Below are positions 18,968 to 27,945 of a stretch of 64,000 bases of DNA, piece after piece. The stretch covers positions 1,414,730 through 1,478,729 of the forward strand of contig NZ_KE650771.1 in the NCBI RefSeq assembly GCF_000447295.1. Direction: 5' to 3'. The notes beneath the pieces are model-generated. The model saw nothing but the letters and a program-made list of their open reading frames with translations, was not told where the DNA came from and did not search any database. The translations under genes and the position numbers were made by a program. Source of the DNA: Fischerella sp. PCC 9431 (GTDB taxonomy: Bacteria > Cyanobacteriota > Cyanobacteriia > Cyanobacteriales > Nostocaceae). The number at the start of each line of letters is the position of its first letter. Within the stretch, counting starts at the first letter, position 1.

Positions 18968-20074
18968 TTACTTTTCAGCAACTATACAAGTTGCAACGGG
19001 ATAATCTGGATGAAAAGCGTCTAGTTCTTCTGGGGTTAATTCTTCGACAGCGATACCATGATAACTAGCTATGACAGTAATTGGATTGCCGTAAACATAC
19101 AATTTCTGTTGAGAAAAGTTTTTAAACATCCAAGCAAAAGCATCTGGTAAAGGTCGCCAATAATCAACCGGGGTTGCATGAACTCGAATCGAACTTGGAA
19201 CCATTGCAAAACATTTTCCACCATCTTTTAGCCAAGTATGGATATTTTCAATTGCGATCCAAGGTGCGTAACAATGCTCTAAAACATTGAAAATAATTAC
19301 TGAATCTAAAGACTGTGGTTCGATAACAGAGACATCGTGAACATCCCCAACTATATCTACTCCTGGACCTGATTCTAAATTGAGAATCCGATAGGAACTA
19401 CCCGGATTCATTTGATAAAAATCTTTATCTTTGGGAGTACCGCCGATTTCTAAAATATTACCAACTACTTGTGTATGAATATCATCAATAAATTTACGAA
19501 GATAGTAACGATCAACAGGAGTACCTCTTGTTAATCCAAATGCTTGACAAATAGGAACTGTCTTTTTGAGGTCTCCCCAATCAATAGAACCTGTAGCAGG
19601 AGATAATAAACCCAGATTTTCTAGTTTTTCAACTAATTTAGAAAAGTTTTCTATATTCTCAATCTTTTCCAGGTCATCTTCTAATTGGAGATGAGCAAAT
19701 AATTGCGGGAGAACTTGGTAAGTTTCTTGACTTAATGAACCAAGTTCAAACTGCATATCTTTTTCGATAAAACTGCGAAAACCTTTGCCATAAATTGTAA
19801 TTTGGCTATCTGCTAAAAATACTATGGCATCGGCAAGTAAATTTTTATATTTATCTATTTCTTCTATAACTTTATTGACCGTTGGGTCTAATTTAGTTTT
19901 TTGAAATATTTGATAGGCTTTTTCCAGAGAATGTTCGTGAACAAATATCTCCATGACAGTCAGCCATGATTTTGCTGGAACTATTTCCGCTTGTCTTTGA
20001 CTCCAAGCAAAAATAGCATAAAGTTGGTTGTCATACTGCTGTAAATATCCGGTAGATACATATTGTTTTGCCAT
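18968..20074 (-). CDS. Methyltransferase-domain protein with helical N-terminal region
   Basis: Residues 1-180 are mostly helical without a family I can name. Residues about 184-340 look like a class I methyltransferase: NILEIGGTPKDKDFY, a GPGVDIVGDVHD strand, SLDSVIIFNVLEHCYAPW and a KDGGKCFAMVPSS strand. Motif I is degenerate (EIGGT in place of ExGxGxG), so catalysis is uncertain. Its placement beside glycosyltransferases and another methyltransferase suggests a role in polysaccharide or lipid modification, but that is only context. Confidence 0.65.
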   Translation of the reverse strand: MAKQYVSTGYLQQYDNQLYAIFAWSQRQAEIVPAKSWLTVMEIFVHEHSLEKAYQIFQKTKLDPTVNKVIEEIDKYKNLLADAIVFLADSQITIYGKGFRSFIEKDMQFELGSLSQETYQVLPQLFAHLQLEDDLEKIENIENFSKLVEKLENLGLLSPATGSIDWGDLKKTVPICQAFGLTRGTPVDRYYLRKFIDDIHTQVVGNILEIGGTPKDKDFYQMNPGSSYRILNLESGPGVDIVGDVHDVSVIEPQSLDSVIIFNVLEHCYAPWIAIENIHTWLKDGGKCFAMVPSSIRVHATPVDYWRPLPDAFAWMFKNFSQQKLYVYGNPITVIASYHGIAVEELTPEELDAFHPDYPVATCIVAEK

Positions 20075-20155
20075 GCAATTAATTCCTCAAAAAATTCATC
20101 ACTTGAGGACAACTTGGGTATTATAAGCTATTTCTGGATCGCTATTGGCAACTGT

Positions 20156-21163
20156 TTAATTGATAATATCTAATATTCCTTGGTCTGCATCTAAAGTTAC
20201 TTCCACACCGACGGGTAAAGCTGCATTTGGTGCTTCATGACCAAAGGGTAAATCAGAGACAACGGGAATTCCTAAATCACCCAAGCGATCGCGCAAAACT
20301 TCTTCTACACTAAAACTCGGAATACCTACTGGCGCTTCACAGTTAGTAAAGCTACCCAAAGCAATACCACGAACTTTAGACAAAGCACCACTCATTCGCC
20401 ATTGCGTCAGCATTCTATCGATACGATAAGGCGCTTCTGTCACATCCTCAAAAGCCAAAATCACATCATCTAAATTTGGTTGGATGGGTGTACATAAAAG
20501 ATGAGTTGCAACAGTCAGATTGGCTGGTAACAGGATACCATTAGCGACACCACCTCCCCAACCACAACCTTTCAAAGCATTAACAGAACGTCCTTCCACC
20601 CAATCAAATAAGCGTTGAATTGACCACTCTGGTTCATCAGCGATGGTGGTTAACAAAGGCCCATGTACACCAGAAATCCCGATTTTATAAAGACTCCAGA
20701 GTAAAGCAGTGATGTCGGAAAAGCCAATGATCCATTTGGGAGTGAGGGAAGAAGACGCGGGGAGTGAGAGACGCGGTGACGCTTGCGGTGACGCGGAGAG
20801 TATTTCATCTTTATTCCCTCCGTCTCCATGTCCCCGTGTCCCCGTGTCTTCTCTTCCTAATTCCCAATTCCAATTTTCCAAAATTCGGGTGCTACCAAAA
20901 CCACCTCTGGCGCAGAGAATACCACGACATTCAGGATCGTGCCATGCTGATGCTAGGTGATGACGACGATTTTCATCGTTACCAGCGAGATAACCCCATC
21001 TGTCATTGATCTGTGGAATTACTTCTACTCGATAACCACGCGATCGCCAAATTTCTACTCCCCGATCAAATGTCGTCAGTTCTCGCAAAGCACCGCTAGG
21101 TGCAATAACTCGCAGTAAATCACCAGGTTTGAGGGGTGGTGGAACAATGATTTGAGATTTCAT
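20156..21163 (-). CDS. LD-carboxypeptidase (S66 family) with an in-frame repeat insertion
   Basis: S66 peptidases trim the D-Ala from muropeptide tetrapeptides in peptidoglycan recycling, or cleave microcin C-like peptides. The Ser-Glu-His triad is visible: S91 in RGGFGST, E239 in AFEDVTEAPYRID and H309 in PFGHEAPNAALP. IIGFSDITALL at about 145-155 is the conserved segment after the nucleophile. Between the nucleophile and this segment, residues about 103-141 are a Gly/Ser/Pro-rich stretch with no counterpart in the family. It is encoded by repeat-like DNA at 20741-20857. Without it the protein would be about 296 aa, the normal size. The frame is intact, so the enzyme may still fold with a surface loop. 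Confidence 0.88.
   Translation of the reverse strand: MKSQIIVPPPLKPGDLLRVIAPSGALRELTTFDRGVEIWRSRGYRVEVIPQINDRWGYLAGNDENRRHHLASAWHDPECRGILCARGGFGSTRILENWNWELGREDTGTRGHGDGGNKDEILSASPQASPRLSLPASSSLTPKWIIGFSDITALLWSLYKIGISGVHGPLLTTIADEPEWSIQRLFDWVEGRSVNALKGCGWGGGVANGILLPANLTVATHLLCTPIQPNLDDVILAFEDVTEAPYRIDRMLTQWRMSGALSKVRGIALGSFTNCEAPVGIPSFSVEEVLRDRLGDLGIPVVSDLPFGHEAPNAALPVGVEVTLDADQGILDIIN
20741..20857. repeat. Intergenic-type repeat embedded in the LD-carboxypeptidase gene
   Basis: This stretch contains tandem CCCCGTGT units (20830-20848), GACGCGG repeats and GGTGACGC(T/G) direct repeats. Its composition resembles spacer DNA between genes in this window rather than the flanking coding sequence. 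It adds about 39 codons without breaking the frame. Borders are estimated from where the protein stops matching the family. Confidence 0.65.
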
Positions 21164-21214
21164 TGGTTTAGATAAAAATTAATGTTTTTTGTTGGGGTTC
21201 AGGGATTGGGAATT

Positions 21215-21250
21215 GGGGATTCTCCTTACGGAGACGCTACGCGAACGGGG
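21215..21250. repeat. Left copy of a 36-bp perfect inverted repeat
   Basis: The 36 bp starting GGGGATTCTCCTTACGG and ending CGCGAACGGGG are the exact reverse complement of 21621-21656. The two copies flank the 21-nt array. Confidence 0.9.
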
Positions 21251-21306
21251 ATTAGATTTTCATGTCTTGGCTGTGTGATTTATCATATGACCGTCTAGCT
21301 AAACAC

Positions 21307-21537
21307 AGGAAACTCCGAGCTTGAAACGGGAAAATTCAGGTTTCAAACAAGAAAATCCAAGCTTGAAACGGGAAACTTCGGGTTTCAAACAGGAAACTCC
21401 GAGCTTGAAACGGGAAAATTCAGGTTTCAAACAGGAAAATCCGAGCTTGAAACGAGAAACTTCAGGTTTTAAACAGGAAACTCCGAGCTTGAAACAGGAA
21501 AATCCGAGCTTGAAACAGGAAAATTCAAGCTTGAAAC
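21307..21537. repeat. 21-nt minisatellite, 11 units
   Basis: Eleven consecutive 21-nt units begin at 21307, 21328, 21349 and so on to 21517. Two unit types tend to alternate: one ends in GAGCTTGAAAC and the other in CAGGTTTCAAAC. Because GTTTCAAAC is nearly the reverse complement of GCTTGAAAC, neighbouring units can form hairpins. As 21 is a multiple of three, several frames stay open and would encode heptapeptide repeats, but no ribosome site or start supports translation. Confidence 0.92.
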
Positions 21538-21580
21538 AATAAGCATATAAAAAAATCGACCACAGATGTAGACGCGCAAG

Positions 21581-21680
21581 CCAATCCCCGATCTCCAATC
21601 CCCAATCCCCAATCCCCAATCCCCGTTCGCGTAGCGTCTCCGTAAGGAGAATCCCCGATCTCCAATCCCCGATCCCCCAA
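21581..21680. repeat. CCCCAAT heptanucleotide tandem repeat with embedded 36-bp repeat copy
   Basis: Tandem CCCCAAT and CCCCGATCTCCAAT units run almost to the start of the next gene, interrupted by the right copy of the 36-bp inverted repeat at 21621-21656. CCCCA(A/G)T is one of the short tandemly repeated repetitive families known from heterocystous cyanobacteria. Confidence 0.85.
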
Positions 21681-21681
21681 A

Positions 21682-22809
21682 ATGCTTCCAAATATTTCTA
21701 CAATTCCTCTACGCCATATGGCTTCTGGTGATGTTTTATCACTACAAGTATATAAATTTGTTGGTGCTTGTCCAGGCAAAAAAGTTTACATTCAATCTAA
21801 TTTACACGGTGCAGAAATCGCTGGTAATGCAGTAATTCACCAATTAATTGAGTTTCTACTGACGCTCAATGATACTGATTTAGTGGGAGAAATTTGGTTA
21901 GTTCCTGTTTGTAATCTGATGGGAACTAATACTCGTTTGCATCAATTTTCTCCTGGTAGATACTGTAATTATGAGTTTAAAGATTGGAATCGTATCTTTT
22001 GGGATTATGAAAAAGAAGCTGATGATTTAGCTGTGTTTGCTAAATCTCAACTTCATTTAAAATGGGAGGTCGTCAAACAAAATTATCTTGCCTTAATTCA
22101 GCAAAAATTTACCCAACTTTTAGAAAAAATTAATTCTCCTAGTAGTAGACCTTATACTGAGAAGTTTCGCTACAAACTGCAATCTCTGAGTTTAGATGCT
22201 GATTACTTAATTGATTTACATAGTTCTACTAATCAAGGCTTAAATTACCTTTATTACTTCCCAAATCGAGAAGATAGTGCAAAATATTTTTTACTCAATT
22301 TAGGGATTGTGCTTGATGAATATGACGGTGATGCTTTTGATGAAGCATTTATTAAACCTTGGTTAGCATTAGAAAAAACTTTTAGACAACTAGGAAAAGA
22401 GATCAAGTTTGATGTAGAAGCCTGGACACTAGAGTTAGGTATGGGAATGCAAATGAATCCTGATTCTGTAGATAAGGGAATTATCGGTATCAAAAACTAT
22501 TTAGCATCTAAAGGAGTGCTGAAAATTACTGGCTTTCCTTTAGCAAATAGTGAAAATCATGAAATGACTTTTAAAGCTAGGAGTCAGATTCAGAAATATT
22601 ATGCTCCAGTCGGTGGAATGATTCAATCGAGAGTGGAATTAGGAAGTGAAATTAAAGTTGGACAGAAGCTTTATCAAATTCTGAGTTTCAATAAACAAGG
22701 TAAGCTACCTCAAGTCATTGATATTTACTCTGAGCAAAATGGATTAGTATATGATGTAGCAACAAATCAAACTGTGAATGAAGGCGAGTTTGTACTGGGA
22801 ATAATTTAG
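21682..22809 (+). CDS. Succinylglutamate desuccinylase/aspartoacylase family zinc hydrolase
   Basis: The 375-aa product has the zinc site of M14-like deacylases: H42 and E45 in NLHGAEIAGN and H180 in LIDLHSSTNQG. The PVCNLMGTNTR segment at about 75-85 and a C-terminal beta domain (GGMIQSRVELGSEIKVGQKL) also fit. The reaction would be hydrolysis of an N-acyl amino acid or related amide. The exact substrate is unknown. A second, shorter member of the superfamily (aspartoacylase) lies at 60720-61631. The ATG follows the repeat array with no clear ribosome site. Confidence 0.85.
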   Translation: MLPNISTIPLRHMASGDVLSLQVYKFVGACPGKKVYIQSNLHGAEIAGNAVIHQLIEFLLTLNDTDLVGEIWLVPVCNLMGTNTRLHQFSPGRYCNYEFKDWNRIFWDYEKEADDLAVFAKSQLHLKWEVVKQNYLALIQQKFTQLLEKINSPSSRPYTEKFRYKLQSLSLDADYLIDLHSSTNQGLNYLYYFPNREDSAKYFLLNLGIVLDEYDGDAFDEAFIKPWLALEKTFRQLGKEIKFDVEAWTLELGMGMQMNPDSVDKGIIGIKNYLASKGVLKITGFPLANSENHEMTFKARSQIQKYYAPVGGMIQSRVELGSEIKVGQKLYQILSFNKQGKLPQVIDIYSEQNGLVYDVATNQTVNEGEFVLGII

Positions 22810-22833
22810 AACTGCTATAGCATTAAAAAGATC

Positions 22834-22857
22834 CCCGACTTCCTTAAAGAAGTCGGG
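22834..22857 (+). terminator. Possible terminator hairpin after the deacylase gene
   Basis: A perfect 9-bp stem, CCCGACTTC at 22834-22842 and GAAGTCGGG at 22849-22857, closes the loop CTTAAA. It lies 25 bp after the stop. No T-tract follows, so termination is likely but not certain. Confidence 0.5.
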
Positions 22858-23354
22858 AGCTGATATCTTGCACCAACCCCATATCTCACCTCAGAATTAA
22901 TTGGTGAGGCTAATAGCATAAGTCAGTTAAAACGGACTCAAACACTGTCCTAGAAATACTGTCCTAGTCAGATTGATCTGACTTTAGCTATTAGCCAATA
23001 AATAAATTTATTGGCGGGATGAAAAGCTGATGTAAGATCTGATGGATTTAACTCTTATACCTATTGCTATATCTAGACATAATTAAAAAAATATACACAA
23101 ATATATATACTCATCAATAAATATCTACTTCATAGGTAATTAGAACTGGGGTATTATTTAGTTTGGCTTTGTTAGTGAATCTTAACATTGACTAGGCTGT
23201 AAGTTTTGAGATTTGGTGTGTGAAATTTATTTGGTAGTTAAATATATTTAGTAGTGGATTAAACTAAAGCAAAGGCAATAGCTAAAACCTTCAGGGTGAT
23301 TCTATGTTTCTTTTGTCTCTACACACCAAATTACTAATTGCAAACGTAGAGTAA
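22858..23354. other. Intergenic leader upstream of era with two palindromes
   Basis: The 497-bp AT-rich gap contains an 18-bp perfect palindrome AGTCAGATTGATCTGACT at 22966-22983. A second hairpin, CCAATAAA/TTTATTGG, lies at 22995-23014, and a direct repeat CTGTCCTAG flanks position 22950. No gene or known RNA family was recognised. Confidence 0.45.
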
Positions 23355-24323
23355 ATGGAGTCACAGGTGACTAGTAACAATAATGACATCTTCTCTGTTG
23401 CAGGGGAAGTAATGATCCCACAGTCTCCTCCTGGTTTTAAATCAGGTTTTATCGGTATTGTTGGTCGTCCCAATGTCGGTAAATCTACGTTGATGAATCA
23501 ATTAGTAGGACAAAAAGTAGCCATCACTTCACCAGTCGCCCAAACTACACGCAATCGATTGCGGGGTATTTTAACCACAAAAGAGGCACAATTAATTTTT
23601 GTGGATACACCAGGAATTCATAAACCTCACCATCAATTGGGTGAAGTGCTGGTGCAGAATGCCAAAATCGCGATTGAATCTGTGGATGTAGTGCTATTTG
23701 TGGTTGATGCTACAACAATTTGTGGTGCAGGCGATCGCTACATTGCTGATTTGCTGAGTCGCAGCAGTACACCCGTAATTTTGGGTTTAAACAAAATCGA
23801 TCAACAAACAGCAGATTCTCTAGATATAGATGAAAGTTACACCGAATTGGCAAATACTTATGAATGGCAAACAGTAAAATTTTCTGCCAAAACAGGTACA
23901 GGATTGGGCGAACTACAGCAATTACTGATTCAAAATCTAGAACCAGGTCCTTACTACTATCCTCCTGATTTAGTCACAGATCAACCAGAACGCTTTATTA
24001 TGGGCGAGTTGATTCGAGAACAAATTTTGTTATTAACCCGTGAAGAAATTCCCCATTCTGTGGCGATATCCATAGATAAAGTCGAAGAAACAACAACTAT
24101 TACCCGCGTACTCGCCACAATTCACGTCGAACGTGATTCTCAAAAAGGAATTCTGATTGGCAAAGGTGGATCAATGCTGAAAGCTATTGGTAGCAGTGCT
24201 AGAGAACAAATTCAAAAGTTAATTGCAGGCAAAGTTTATCTAGAATTATTTGTGAAAGTGCAAGCAAAATGGCGTCAATCTCGTATTCGTTTGGCAGAGT
24301 TGGGATATCGCGTGGAAGAATAA
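23355..24323 (+). CDS. era: GTPase Era
   Basis: Era binds the 3' end of 16S rRNA and is needed for small-subunit maturation. All GTPase motifs are present: G1 GRPNVGKS at 37-44, G3 DTPG at 84-87 and G4 NKID at 146-149. The C-terminal KH RNA-binding domain has KGILIGKGGSMLKAIG. The first 30 residues before GFIGIVGRPN are longer than usual and low in similarity, so a start at the ATG 23412 (M20) is an alternative. Identification is firm. Confidence 0.97.
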   Translation: MESQVTSNNNDIFSVAGEVMIPQSPPGFKSGFIGIVGRPNVGKSTLMNQLVGQKVAITSPVAQTTRNRLRGILTTKEAQLIFVDTPGIHKPHHQLGEVLVQNAKIAIESVDVVLFVVDATTICGAGDRYIADLLSRSSTPVILGLNKIDQQTADSLDIDESYTELANTYEWQTVKFSAKTGTGLGELQQLLIQNLEPGPYYYPPDLVTDQPERFIMGELIREQILLLTREEIPHSVAISIDKVEETTTITRVLATIHVERDSQKGILIGKGGSMLKAIGSSAREQIQKLIAGKVYLELFVKVQAKWRQSRIRLAELGYRVEE

Positions 24324-24330
24324 TCTAGAG

Positions 24331-24402
24331 TCAATGGTCAATTGTCAATAGTACAAAACCGATGACAATTGACGATGGACACTGGATAATTGACGATTGA
24401 CA
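24331..24402. repeat. TTGTCAA/TTGACGA-type heptanucleotide repeats
   Basis: The gap between era and the response regulator is filled with near-tandem TCAATGGTCAATTGTCAA and ATTGACGATTGACA units. These are typical of the short tandem repeats in filamentous cyanobacteria. Confidence 0.7.
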
Positions 24403-24411
24403 AAATCATTT

Positions 24412-25083
24412 ATGTCTATTGAAACTTCTATTAACCTGTCTCCAGATGCTGCACCATTGCGGGTTTTAATTGTTGAAGATGATCCGATGATGCAATTGGG
24501 TTTAGAACAGTCACTGATGACACATCCTCAATTAGAAATTGTCGGACAAGCTGAAGATGGTTATTTGGGTGTACAAGCAGCACTGAAACTTCAGCCAGAT
24601 GTGGTGGTAATGGATATTGGTTTACCCCGTTTAGATGGGATTGCGGCGACCCAACAAATTAAAGCTGCATTACCCAACACTCACGTGGTGATGCTAACGT
24701 CTCATAAAACAGAAACAGAAATTATTGCTGCTTTATCTAGTGGTGCTGATGCATATTGTATTAAAGGAGCAAGTGTAGAGAGACTTTTAAGTGCGATCGC
24801 AGCTGCTGTTGAAGGTGCAACTTACCTTGATCCCCAAATTGCTAGACAAGTCATCGAAAATCTCAAACCACCTTCCCCGAAAGGAAATATTGCTAACCTT
24901 TCGGAACGCGAATTAGAAGTATTGAAACTGATAGTAGAAGGGTATAGTAACCCAGAAATTGCTGAAAAACTCTACCTCAGTCCCAATACGGTGAAAACCC
25001 ACGTCCGGGGAATTATGAATAAATTATCAGTTGACGATCGCGTACAAGCAGCAGTCGTAGCTTTGCGTTCTGGATTAGTTTGA
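24412..25083 (+). CDS. NarL/FixJ-type response regulator
   Basis: The receiver domain spans residues about 16-130 with the acidic pair in VEDDP (22-24), the phospho-acceptor D68 in VMDIGLPRLDG and the conserved K118 in CIKGA. The LuxR-type helix-turn-helix at about 165-220 contains NLSERELEVLKL and LSPNTVKTHVRGIMNKL. It would bind DNA as a phosphorylated dimer. No histidine kinase is adjacent, so the signal is unknown. I start it at ATG 24412; an in-frame TTG lies five codons upstream inside the repeat. Confidence 0.93.
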   Translation: MSIETSINLSPDAAPLRVLIVEDDPMMQLGLEQSLMTHPQLEIVGQAEDGYLGVQAALKLQPDVVVMDIGLPRLDGIAATQQIKAALPNTHVVMLTSHKTETEIIAALSSGADAYCIKGASVERLLSAIAAAVEGATYLDPQIARQVIENLKPPSPKGNIANLSERELEVLKLIVEGYSNPEIAEKLYLSPNTVKTHVRGIMNKLSVDDRVQAAVVALRSGLV

Positions 25084-25100
25084 ATCAATTATCAGTTATC

Positions 25101-25205
25101 AGCTAGAGACGCGATAAATCGCGTCTGTACAATTATCAGCTAGAGACGCGATGATACTCTTAGGAGAAGCCGCTCTTACGAGCGTCTACGCGTCTGTACA
25201 ATTAT
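25101..25205. repeat. Tandem hairpin repeat, second copy split by a small dispersed repeat
   Basis: The first copy reads AGCTAGAGACGCGAT-AAAT-CGCGTCTGTACAATTAT and is intact. The second copy has the same arms, but in place of AAAT carries about 36 bp including GAAGCCGCTCTTACGAGCG and GTCTACG. The intact neighbour shows exactly what was interrupted. Confidence 0.85.
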
Positions 25206-25285
25206 TAGTTATCGAAAAAAGAAACTGAGATTAGTTAGTGGTTAGTAGTTGTTACCACTAACCACCAACCTACAATAAATTCAAA

Positions 25286-25750
25286 TTAATGATGTATTTC
25301 CAAGTTGAGAATATAACATCCGAGTTGGACTTTTCCTGCCCATAACTCATACTCCAGCCGTAAATGTTCCGGCAGTGAGTTTCCATTGAGGGTCAGGTTG
25401 CGAGTAAAATTACGTAGACGAATTGGTTGATGCGGTTGTAGAGACTCATTCGGCAACCAGTAGCGAGTAATTCCATATACACCTCGTTCCCAAAAATGCC
25501 GATAGCTCAATTGAGCATTTCCTTGCATAGTCATGGTTACTCGGTAGGGGGAAATCTCTAGCCATAATACTCTCGGACTACTAGGGTTTAGCGCTTCTTT
25601 ACTGTTAGTGACAGTCGGTGCTGTCAACAGTAAATGAAAGCGATCGCGGTCTTTTTGATACAATGTTGCGGCAGTTTCAACAACAGACCAAAGTGGCAGA
25701 TCTGTAGAAATCAGTGATAAGCACACGGGCTTGCGGTGATGTGTCAGCAT
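25286..25750 (-). CDS. Conserved cyanobacterial protein of unknown function
   Basis: The 154-aa product has no named domain I recognise. It is beta-rich, with alternating segments such as RVTMTMQGNAQLSYRHFWE and LRLEYELWAGKVQLGCYIL, and has no signal peptide or membrane segment. Codon use is like the neighbouring genes, and the ATG at 25750 gives a complete frame. The gene is alone between two repeat-rich gaps. Confidence 0.65.
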   Translation of the reverse strand: MLTHHRKPVCLSLISTDLPLWSVVETAATLYQKDRDRFHLLLTAPTVTNSKEALNPSSPRVLWLEISPYRVTMTMQGNAQLSYRHFWERGVYGITRYWLPNESLQPHQPIRLRNFTRNLTLNGNSLPEHLRLEYELWAGKVQLGCYILNLEIHH

Positions 25751-26138
25751 GGGAGCGATAAAGGCTAAAAGCTAAGGAGTAAAACGAAATCAATAATCAG
25801 GCGATCGGCAATTAATGGTAAGCAACTGAATGTTCTTTAGCTAGGCTTTGATAAGCTGGACAAATCGGGCTTAAAACAAGTAAGATACCAATCTATAAAG
25901 CCTTCATCAGGCTTTTTCTAAATTTAGCTTCAGCAATGATAGTTTACGTAGTTGCAATGTGTTGTAATCAAAGTAAACACACTTGTGCTTGGGCTGTTTT
26001 CAGCTCAGGGAAACTTGCTGGTTACATTATAAGGAAGTGAGAGTAGTTGTAGAAGCGCAAAGCGTGACTTCCTGAAGTATTCAAATGCTACTGCCCATAA
26101 ACAGGTAAAGTCTTACTGTTTTGTCGAATTAGTGACAA
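25751..26138. other. Intergenic region upstream of aroA
   Basis: No gene is visible. A 7-bp inverted repeat, AGGAAGT and ACTTCCT, spans about 26032-26076 with a smaller GCGC-AAA-GCGT hairpin inside. It could be a leader structure, but I recognise no RNA family. Confidence 0.35.
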
Positions 26139-26244
26139 GTGAACAGTTAACAGTGGACAGTTGACAGTGGACAGTTAACAGTGGACAGTTAACAGTGAAC
26201 AGTTACTAGTTGATAACTGATAACTGATCACTGATAACTGTTAA
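26139..26244. repeat. AACAGT(T/G) heptanucleotide-derived tandem repeat
   Basis: ACAGTTAACAGTGG-like 14-nt units repeat about five times and are followed by TGATAACTGATAACTG units. The array ends about 50 bp before the aroA start. Confidence 0.85.
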
Positions 26245-26295
26245 TACTTTTGCTATTTCTCAACTTCCTATACAATCACAAGTCAGTTTATCCTA

Positions 26296-27648
26296 ATGTC
26301 ACCTTCTGTTATAACCGTAGAAACTAAAGAAAGCGTTTCGCAAAACTTAGTCATTCAGCCGCCTGTTTCTGGATTATCTTTACAAGGTCAAATTCAGATT
26401 CCAGGGGATAAATCTATTTCTCATCGTGCTTTGATGTTGGGTGCGATCGCTCAAGGTCAAACCCAAATCAAAGGGTTACTTTTGGGTGAAGATCCTTGTA
26501 GCACTGCTAGCTGTTTCCAAGCGATGGGGGCTGAAATTTCCGAGTTGAATAGTGAATTAGTCACAGTTACAGGTATTGGTCTGGGAAATTTGCAAGAACC
26601 AGCAGATGTGTTGAATGCTGGAAATTCGGGTACGACAATGCGATTAATGTTGGGATTATTAGCATCCCATCCAGGACGCTTTTTTACTGTTACAGGTGAT
26701 AGTTCTTTGCGATCGCGTCCTATGTCTCGTGTAGTCAAACCACTCCAACAAATGGGGGCGCAAATTTGGGGACGCCAAGGAAATTCTTTAGCACCCTTAG
26801 CAATTTCTGGACAGGCTCTCCAACCTATTCACTATCATTCTCCCATTGCTTCTGCTCAAGTCAAATCCTGTATTTTGCTGGCAGGTTTGTTAACACAAGG
26901 ACAAACCACCGTGACTGAACCAGCCCTTTCCCGTGATCATAGTGAACGAATGCTGAGGGCTTTTGGAGCAAAATTAGATATTGACCCAGAAACTCATAGT
27001 GTCACGATTACAGGTCCTGCTCAACTGGTTGGACAAACAGTAGTTGTCCCTGGTGATATTAGTTCCGCCGCCTTTTGGTTAGTAGCTGGGGCGATCGTAC
27101 CAAATTCAGATTTAGTGATTGAGAATGTCGGTGTTAATCCCACCCGTACAGGCATTTTAGAAGCTTTAGCCATGATGGGAGCAGACATTCAACTGTTGAA
27201 CGAACGGGAAGTTGCTGGCGAACCAGTCGCGGATTTGCGAGTGCGTTCTAGTCGCCTACAAAGTTGTACGATCGCAGGAGAGATTATACCCAGACTAATT
27301 GATGAAATTCCCATTTTGGCAGTAGCCGCAGTATTTGCCGAAGGTACGACTGTAATTGAAGATGCTGCCGAATTACGGGTGAAAGAAAGCGATCGCATTG
27401 CTGTAATGGCACAGCAACTAAATAAAATGGGAGCAAAAGTCACCGAACTACCTGACGGAATGGAAATCACAGGCGGTACTCCCTTAGTAGCTACAGATTT
27501 AGATAGTTATACAGATCATCGAATAGCCATGAGTTTAGCGATCGCTGCTTTAGTTGCCACTGGCACAACTACCATCCACCGTGCAGAAGCAGCAAGTATC
27601 TCTTATCCAAATTTTATTCCCACACTACAAAGTGTTATTAATCAATAG
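26296..27648 (+). CDS. aroA: 3-phosphoshikimate 1-carboxyvinyltransferase (EPSP synthase)
   Basis: AroA joins phosphoenolpyruvate to shikimate 3-phosphate in the shikimate pathway. The 450-aa product has the substrate-binding [19 protein letters not shown] (about 36-54), the loop [26 protein letters not shown] and the C-terminal [13 protein letters not shown]. The first 30 residues precede the core and vary in the family. Length and motifs are complete. The upstream gap is repetitive, so its promoter is probably close to the start or within the repeats. Confidence 0.97.
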   Translation: MSPSVITVETKESVSQNLVIQPPVSGLSLQGQIQIPGDKSISHRALMLGAIAQGQTQIKGLLLGEDPCSTASCFQAMGAEISELNSELVTVTGIGLGNLQEPADVLNAGNSGTTMRLMLGLLASHPGRFFTVTGDSSLRSRPMSRVVKPLQQMGAQIWGRQGNSLAPLAISGQALQPIHYHSPIASAQVKSCILLAGLLTQGQTTVTEPALSRDHSERMLRAFGAKLDIDPETHSVTITGPAQLVGQTVVVPGDISSAAFWLVAGAIVPNSDLVIENVGVNPTRTGILEALAMMGADIQLLNEREVAGEPVADLRVRSSRLQSCTIAGEIIPRLIDEIPILAVAAVFAEGTTVIEDAAELRVKESDRIAVMAQQLNKMGAKVTELPDGMEITGGTPLVATDLDSYTDHRIAMSLAIAALVATGTTTIHRAEAASISYPNFIPTLQSVINQ

Positions 27649-27727
27649 TCATTGGGGAACAGGGAACAGGGGGGAGATAAGGGAGAAAAATCATCCTTGT
27701 CCTCCTTGTCCCCATGTCCCTCTTCCC

Positions 27728-27760
27728 AATTTTTAATTTTTAATTTTTAATTTTTAATTG
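27728..27760. repeat. TTTTTAA heptanucleotide tandem repeat
   Basis: About four TTTTTAA units run without interruption after aroA. The same heptamer recurs at 32366-32391 and, inverted, at 34181-34214. Confidence 0.85.
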
Positions 27761-27945
27761 ATAAGTCCCCAATCCCCAAACATATAGACAGCCTGCAAGA
27801 AAAATTCTACAATCTTACTAATTGTAGTAAATTAACTCATTGTATAATTAGCATAAACATGGTAGTGATTGTCCTGTAATTAGCTTCGCTTGCGAAATCA
27901 CTTACATAATAGAAGAGAGTATTTTAGTAAAGGACAACAAGCAAA

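Noticed and set aside
21307-21537. Possible CRISPR array, because GTTTCAAAC-like motifs recur at regular distance.
   Set aside because: The 21-bp units are contiguous, with no unique spacers of 30-40 bp, and no cas gene is nearby.
21321-21542. Open frame of heptapeptide repeats (KRENSGF, KQENPSL) across the 21-nt array, and a similar one on the other strand.
   Set aside because: Any 21-nt tandem repeat lacking stops stays open in frame. There is no ribosome site and both strands are open, so it is better explained as a minisatellite.
26032-26076. A structured leader or small RNA upstream of aroA.
   Set aside because: Only one 7-bp stem supports it, and it matches no RNA family I know. It was kept only as a note in the intergenic entry.
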